From: Candidatus Saccharimonadota bacterium
Lineage (GTDB): Bacteria > Patescibacteriota > Saccharimonadia > Saccharimonadales > Saccharimonadaceae
Length of the DNA stretch: 42,188 nucleotides
Assembly: GCA_017418275.1 (NCBI GenBank)
Contig: JAFONX010000008.1
Coordinates: 1-42,188, forward strand
Reading direction: 5' to 3'
Under the pieces are notes generated by a model. The model did no database searches, was not told where the DNA came from, and saw only the letters and a program-made list of their open reading frames with translations. The translations under genes were made by a program, and so were the position numbers. Shown here piece by piece: positions 40,155 through 42,188 of this stretch. The stretch's first letter is position 1; every line of letters begins with the position of its first letter.

Positions 40155-40160
40155 AATATA
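40155..40160 (-). promoter_or_regulatory. -10 promoter element of the methyltransferase gene
   Basis: The minus strand reads TATATT, eight bases before the ATG at 40146. No ribosome site is present. Confidence 0.5.
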
Positions 40161-40225
40161 ATTAATAGGCATGGAGAGCTACGAATTAATTGATTATGAT
40201 TCGTGAAGAAATAAGGTAAATAAGC

Positions 40226-40297
40226 TAATATATCAACTCCCCCCTCATCCCCCGACTTCCACACGGCTAGTGTGGGTAGAGCCGGGGGCTCTTTTTT
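40226..40297 (+). ncRNA. Candidate short C-rich RNA ending in a strong terminator
   Basis: A large hairpin with a T6 tract terminates + strand transcription at 40297, yet no + strand gene lies upstream; both neighbours are on the minus strand. A TAATAT box at 40226-40231 could start an RNA of ~60 nt. Its 5' part (CUCCCCCCUCAUCCCCCG) is unusually C-rich and complementary to GGAGG/GGGG stretches, as in small RNAs that mask ribosome sites. The -35 region is not convincing. This is a candidate only. Confidence 0.35.
40250..40297 (+). terminator. Strong hairpin with T tract on the + strand
   Basis: An outer stem CCCCCG/CGGGGG encloses CU..CCACAC/GUGUGG..AG with a GGCUA loop, followed by CTCTTTTTT. 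The minus strand has no T tract after it. Confidence 0.75.
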
Positions 40298-40299
40298 GC

Positions 40300-40329
40300 A
40301 AGAAAAACCACCAGCTCAGCCGGTGGTTT
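40300..40329 (-). terminator. Terminator of the surface-protein gene
   Basis: On the minus strand AAACCACC (40322-40329), a 9-nt loop and GGTGGTTT (40305-40312) are followed by TTCTTG. Confidence 0.8.
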
Positions 40330-40348
40330 AATGTTTTTTTGAGTCTAT

Positions 40349-41887
40349 TTAGCGGCGTTTGATGGCGCTCTTTAAGGCGAATCCGGATAGACCTATTGTT
40401 GAAAAAATAGTAATTGCTACGGCGATTGGAAGTGAATCGAAGGTATTAGGATTATCGGCGTTCTTTACCGTATAAGGAAGAATGTACTCATAGATAATAT
40501 TACCTTCGTCGTCATAGATAACAAAACGAATATTCGCGGTGCTTTCCGAGATACCGGTTACGCGACCGTCTTGGTCTACGGTTACGACATTTGGATTATC
40601 GGATATCCATTCGCCGCTTGTTCCGTCCATAGCAATTCCGCTTGGTACCTGAGGGGTAATTGGATCAGATGTGTTGTCGGTAGAGGCTGAGTTGTTGTCC
40701 GGGTCTGTACAGATTAAGACGCTATTCTCATAATTGCACCATTCGTTGAAAGTATCTTCGTTGTCTAGTATATCGTGATCGAGGTTGATGTATTTGCCAT
40801 AAAGATTCAAATCATCATCTGGCATCTGGTCGCTGAGTCTATTTGTAAGTTTTTCATCTGTATACCAACCGCTAAAGATTTGGTCGTCGGTGCTGGCTGG
40901 AATCGGTATATTATTGTTGCCGTATGCGTCCCAATAATAAGTGCCGTTCTCAGGCGTATCAACGCCATCAGGAATATCCCCATCGATATGGAAGGTAACG
41001 TTCGCAGGAATAGGAGGAGCCAAAGATAAATCGAGGGTATTAGTTAGTTCTGCAGATCGGCTAAGATCTAGCGATCCGCCAATTTCTCGCATGGAGCCAT
41101 CGGCGTATTCGATAATCAACTTCTGCGTAAGATGTCGACCGTTATTCGCTCTACCATCGCTAATTTTAAGGGTCAGAGGCTTCTTGTATTCGGCTTGGCA
41201 GCTTGCTTCGTCAGAACAATCGCGAGTAGCGTCAATTCTTTTATGGGAAATTAACATTGGTCCAGAAGATGGAAGGTAAGTGAGGTAGATACGCGCAGAC
41301 TTAATGCCGTCTTCTCTATTAACAATTGATAATGGGAGCGAAAAAGTATTCTCGTCTTCGTTAATCTCAGGATTTGGTTCCTCGGCTAGATACGTACGAC
41401 CAGCTGCAACATCCGTCGACGGAGCGATGGCAATAGTATTAGATATAATGCCATCGTTTAAAGAAAACTTAAGCTCGCCGTCAATTGAAACCATTTGGTC
41501 AGATAAGGAGTCTCTAAAAGAAAAATCTGTAGCTGTATAAACTCGATCGTCTGGGACGCCTGTTTCGTTAATAGTGATTGTTGTGGCTTCGAGTCTCTGC
41601 ATTTCACAGGAGGACATGCCGCCCATAGTGCATCCAGTAAAAGTAAAATACATTAACGGATCGGTATCATCGTCGCTATTGTAAAGTTTGTAGCCCAATT
41701 CCTTCATTCCAGAGCGAAGGTTTTGAAAGCTTAGTTCGATTTTGATGGTCCTCGCGTCCCTATCTATAGTGACAGTTGGCTCTTCTGATAAATATGCCTG
41801 CTCGGTCGCATAGGCGTTTGCTGAGAAACAACAAAAACCGAACGCTAAAAATAGAACCAATAAAAAACATACTCTTAACTTTTTCAT
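40349..41887 (-). CDS. Secreted multidomain surface protein with sorting-signal-like C-terminus
   Basis: The 512-aa protein starts with a signal peptide (cleavage probably after ANAYA). It has two related beta domains, each opened by a near-identical phrase (AYLSEEPTVTIDRD, TYLAEEPNPEINED), at about 30-160 and 165-295. An InlB B-repeat/Flg_new-like module follows (VTFHIDGD, FSGWYTDE, LNLYGKY), then a Big_2-like Ig domain (WISDNPNVVTVDQDGRVTGIS). The end has NPNTFD, a hydrophobic helix and KRR, like LPXTG-type sorting signals. The start is set at ATG 41887, six bases after AAGGTG; a GTG at 41896 lies inside that site. A role as wall- or membrane-tethered adhesin is inferred. Confidence 0.82.
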   Translation of the reverse strand: MKKLRVCFLLVLFLAFGFCCFSANAYATEQAYLSEEPTVTIDRDARTIKIELSFQNLRSGMKELGYKLYNSDDDTDPLMYFTFTGCTMGGMSSCEMQRLEATTITINETGVPDDRVYTATDFSFRDSLSDQMVSIDGELKFSLNDGIISNTIAIAPSTDVAAGRTYLAEEPNPEINEDENTFSLPLSIVNREDGIKSARIYLTYLPSSGPMLISHKRIDATRDCSDEASCQAEYKKPLTLKISDGRANNGRHLTQKLIIEYADGSMREIGGSLDLSRSAELTNTLDLSLAPPIPANVTFHIDGDIPDGVDTPENGTYYWDAYGNNNIPIPASTDDQIFSGWYTDEKLTNRLSDQMPDDDLNLYGKYINLDHDILDNEDTFNEWCNYENSVLICTDPDNNSASTDNTSDPITPQVPSGIAMDGTSGEWISDNPNVVTVDQDGRVTGISESTANIRFVIYDDEGNIIYEYILPYTVKNADNPNTFDSLPIAVAITIFSTIGLSGFALKSAIKRR

Positions 41888-41917
41888 TTTCCACACCTTT
41901 TTACCACTTATATTTTT

Positions 41918-41946
41918 ATGTTAGCGTAAGCTTTTTGATTCGTCAA
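41918..41946 (-). promoter_or_regulatory. Sigma-70-type promoter of the surface-protein gene
   Basis: On the minus strand TTGACG (41941-41946), a 17-bp spacer and TAACAT (41918-41923). The leader is about 25 nt with a good ribosome site. Confidence 0.75.
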
Positions 41947-42058
41947 TTGGCATTTTTATAGTAAAAATACCAAAATCGAAATACGAACATGATTTGCAAT
42001 TCTTATGGCTAGATTTAGAATAATAGAGAATCAATTGAGGAAGTAAGACTTAGAGGGG

Positions 42059-42187
42059 TCAGCACCTTTGCAACATTTGCATAGGAGTCATTCTTAAAGT
42101 TGTATGTATTCTAGCATAGTTGTAATAGATTAGGTATTCTTGAATGCTCTTAGCAACTTCAGGCAGCGTTCTTGCGGTATATGGACC
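42059..42187 (-). mobile_element. C-terminal end of an IS transposase (rve/DDE integrase type), cut by the window edge
   Basis: The minus strand from 42187 reads 42 codons to a TGA at 42061-42059. The product includes SIQEYLIYYNYARIHTTLRMTP, the typical end of IS3/IS481-type transposases (I..Y..YYN..R.H..L...TP). The catalytic Asp/Glu residues lie beyond the window. The inverted repeat end of the element should lie between 42058 and ~41950, but I could not define it from one end. Confidence 0.8.
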
Positions 42188-42188
42188 A

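Noticed and set aside
1-42188. CRISPR arrays, prophage genes, toxin-antitoxin pairs
   Set aside because: No regularly spaced direct repeats, phage structural genes or typical paired small genes were seen by eye; the HEPN-like protein has no visible antitoxin partner.

Overview
The window looks like a chromosomal segment of a Candidatus Saccharibacteria (TM7, Patescibacteria/CPR) genome. This is inferred, not proven. The evidence is the mix of a minimal gene set (RNase Y, FtsH, S20, GatCAB, MurJ, MurA, class III ribonucleotide reductase), many secreted or membrane-tethered proteins of no recognisable family, and type IV pilin-like genes. The standard genetic code fits: no in-frame TGA was noticed in recognisable genes.

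Layout. (1) 35-1552: RNase Y. (2) 1621-14911: a surface-structure island on the + strand. It holds two tandem, paralogous two-gene modules, each a bitopic membrane protein followed by a giant secreted adhesin-like protein. The first adhesin is split by one in-frame TAA. A four-gene minor-pilin operon (FimT/GspH-, GspI-, GspJ/PilW- and PilX/GspK-like) follows. The order recalls the minor pilin + PilY1 tip complexes of type IV pili. (3) 14932-19706: tRNA-Leu(CAG), RNase HI, a CYTH-domain protein, rpsT with a long Lys/Ala tail, a DHH-fold protein that has lost its catalytic residues, and a HAD hydrolase. (4) 19722-21467: a GT-C glycosyltransferase between tRNA-Pro(CGG) and tRNA-Pro(UGG). (5) 21571-28705: ftsH, then an envelope set (PEGA protein, glucosaminidase-type peptidoglycan hydrolase, unknown membrane protein, MurJ). 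(6) 28796-33848, minus strand: gatC-gatA-(HEPN-like membrane protein)-gatB-galU-(YtxG-like)-(YtxH-like). (7) 33934-38755: an HTH-MurA fusion divergent from nrdD/nrdG, with paired NrdR-like boxes and a separate 19-bp palindrome between them. (8) 38813-42188, minus strand: a small alarmone synthetase, a membrane-anchored methyltransferase, a multidomain surface protein with a sorting-signal-like C-terminus, and the cut-off end of an IS transposase. A short C-rich RNA may be encoded near 40240-40297.

One pattern runs through the window. Eleven transcription units have a -10 box, often with the extended TGn element, ending only 6-10 nt before the start codon and with no Shine-Dalgarno sequence. 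They are probably leaderless or nearly so. Operon-internal genes and a few housekeeping genes (rny, ftsH, nrdD) instead carry clear GGAGG-type sites. The three tRNA genes use the same extended -10.

The functional theme is cell envelope and surface attachment: pilus tip and adhesins, peptidoglycan precursor export and remodelling, glycan transfer and UDP-sugar synthesis. This suits a host-attached epibiont.
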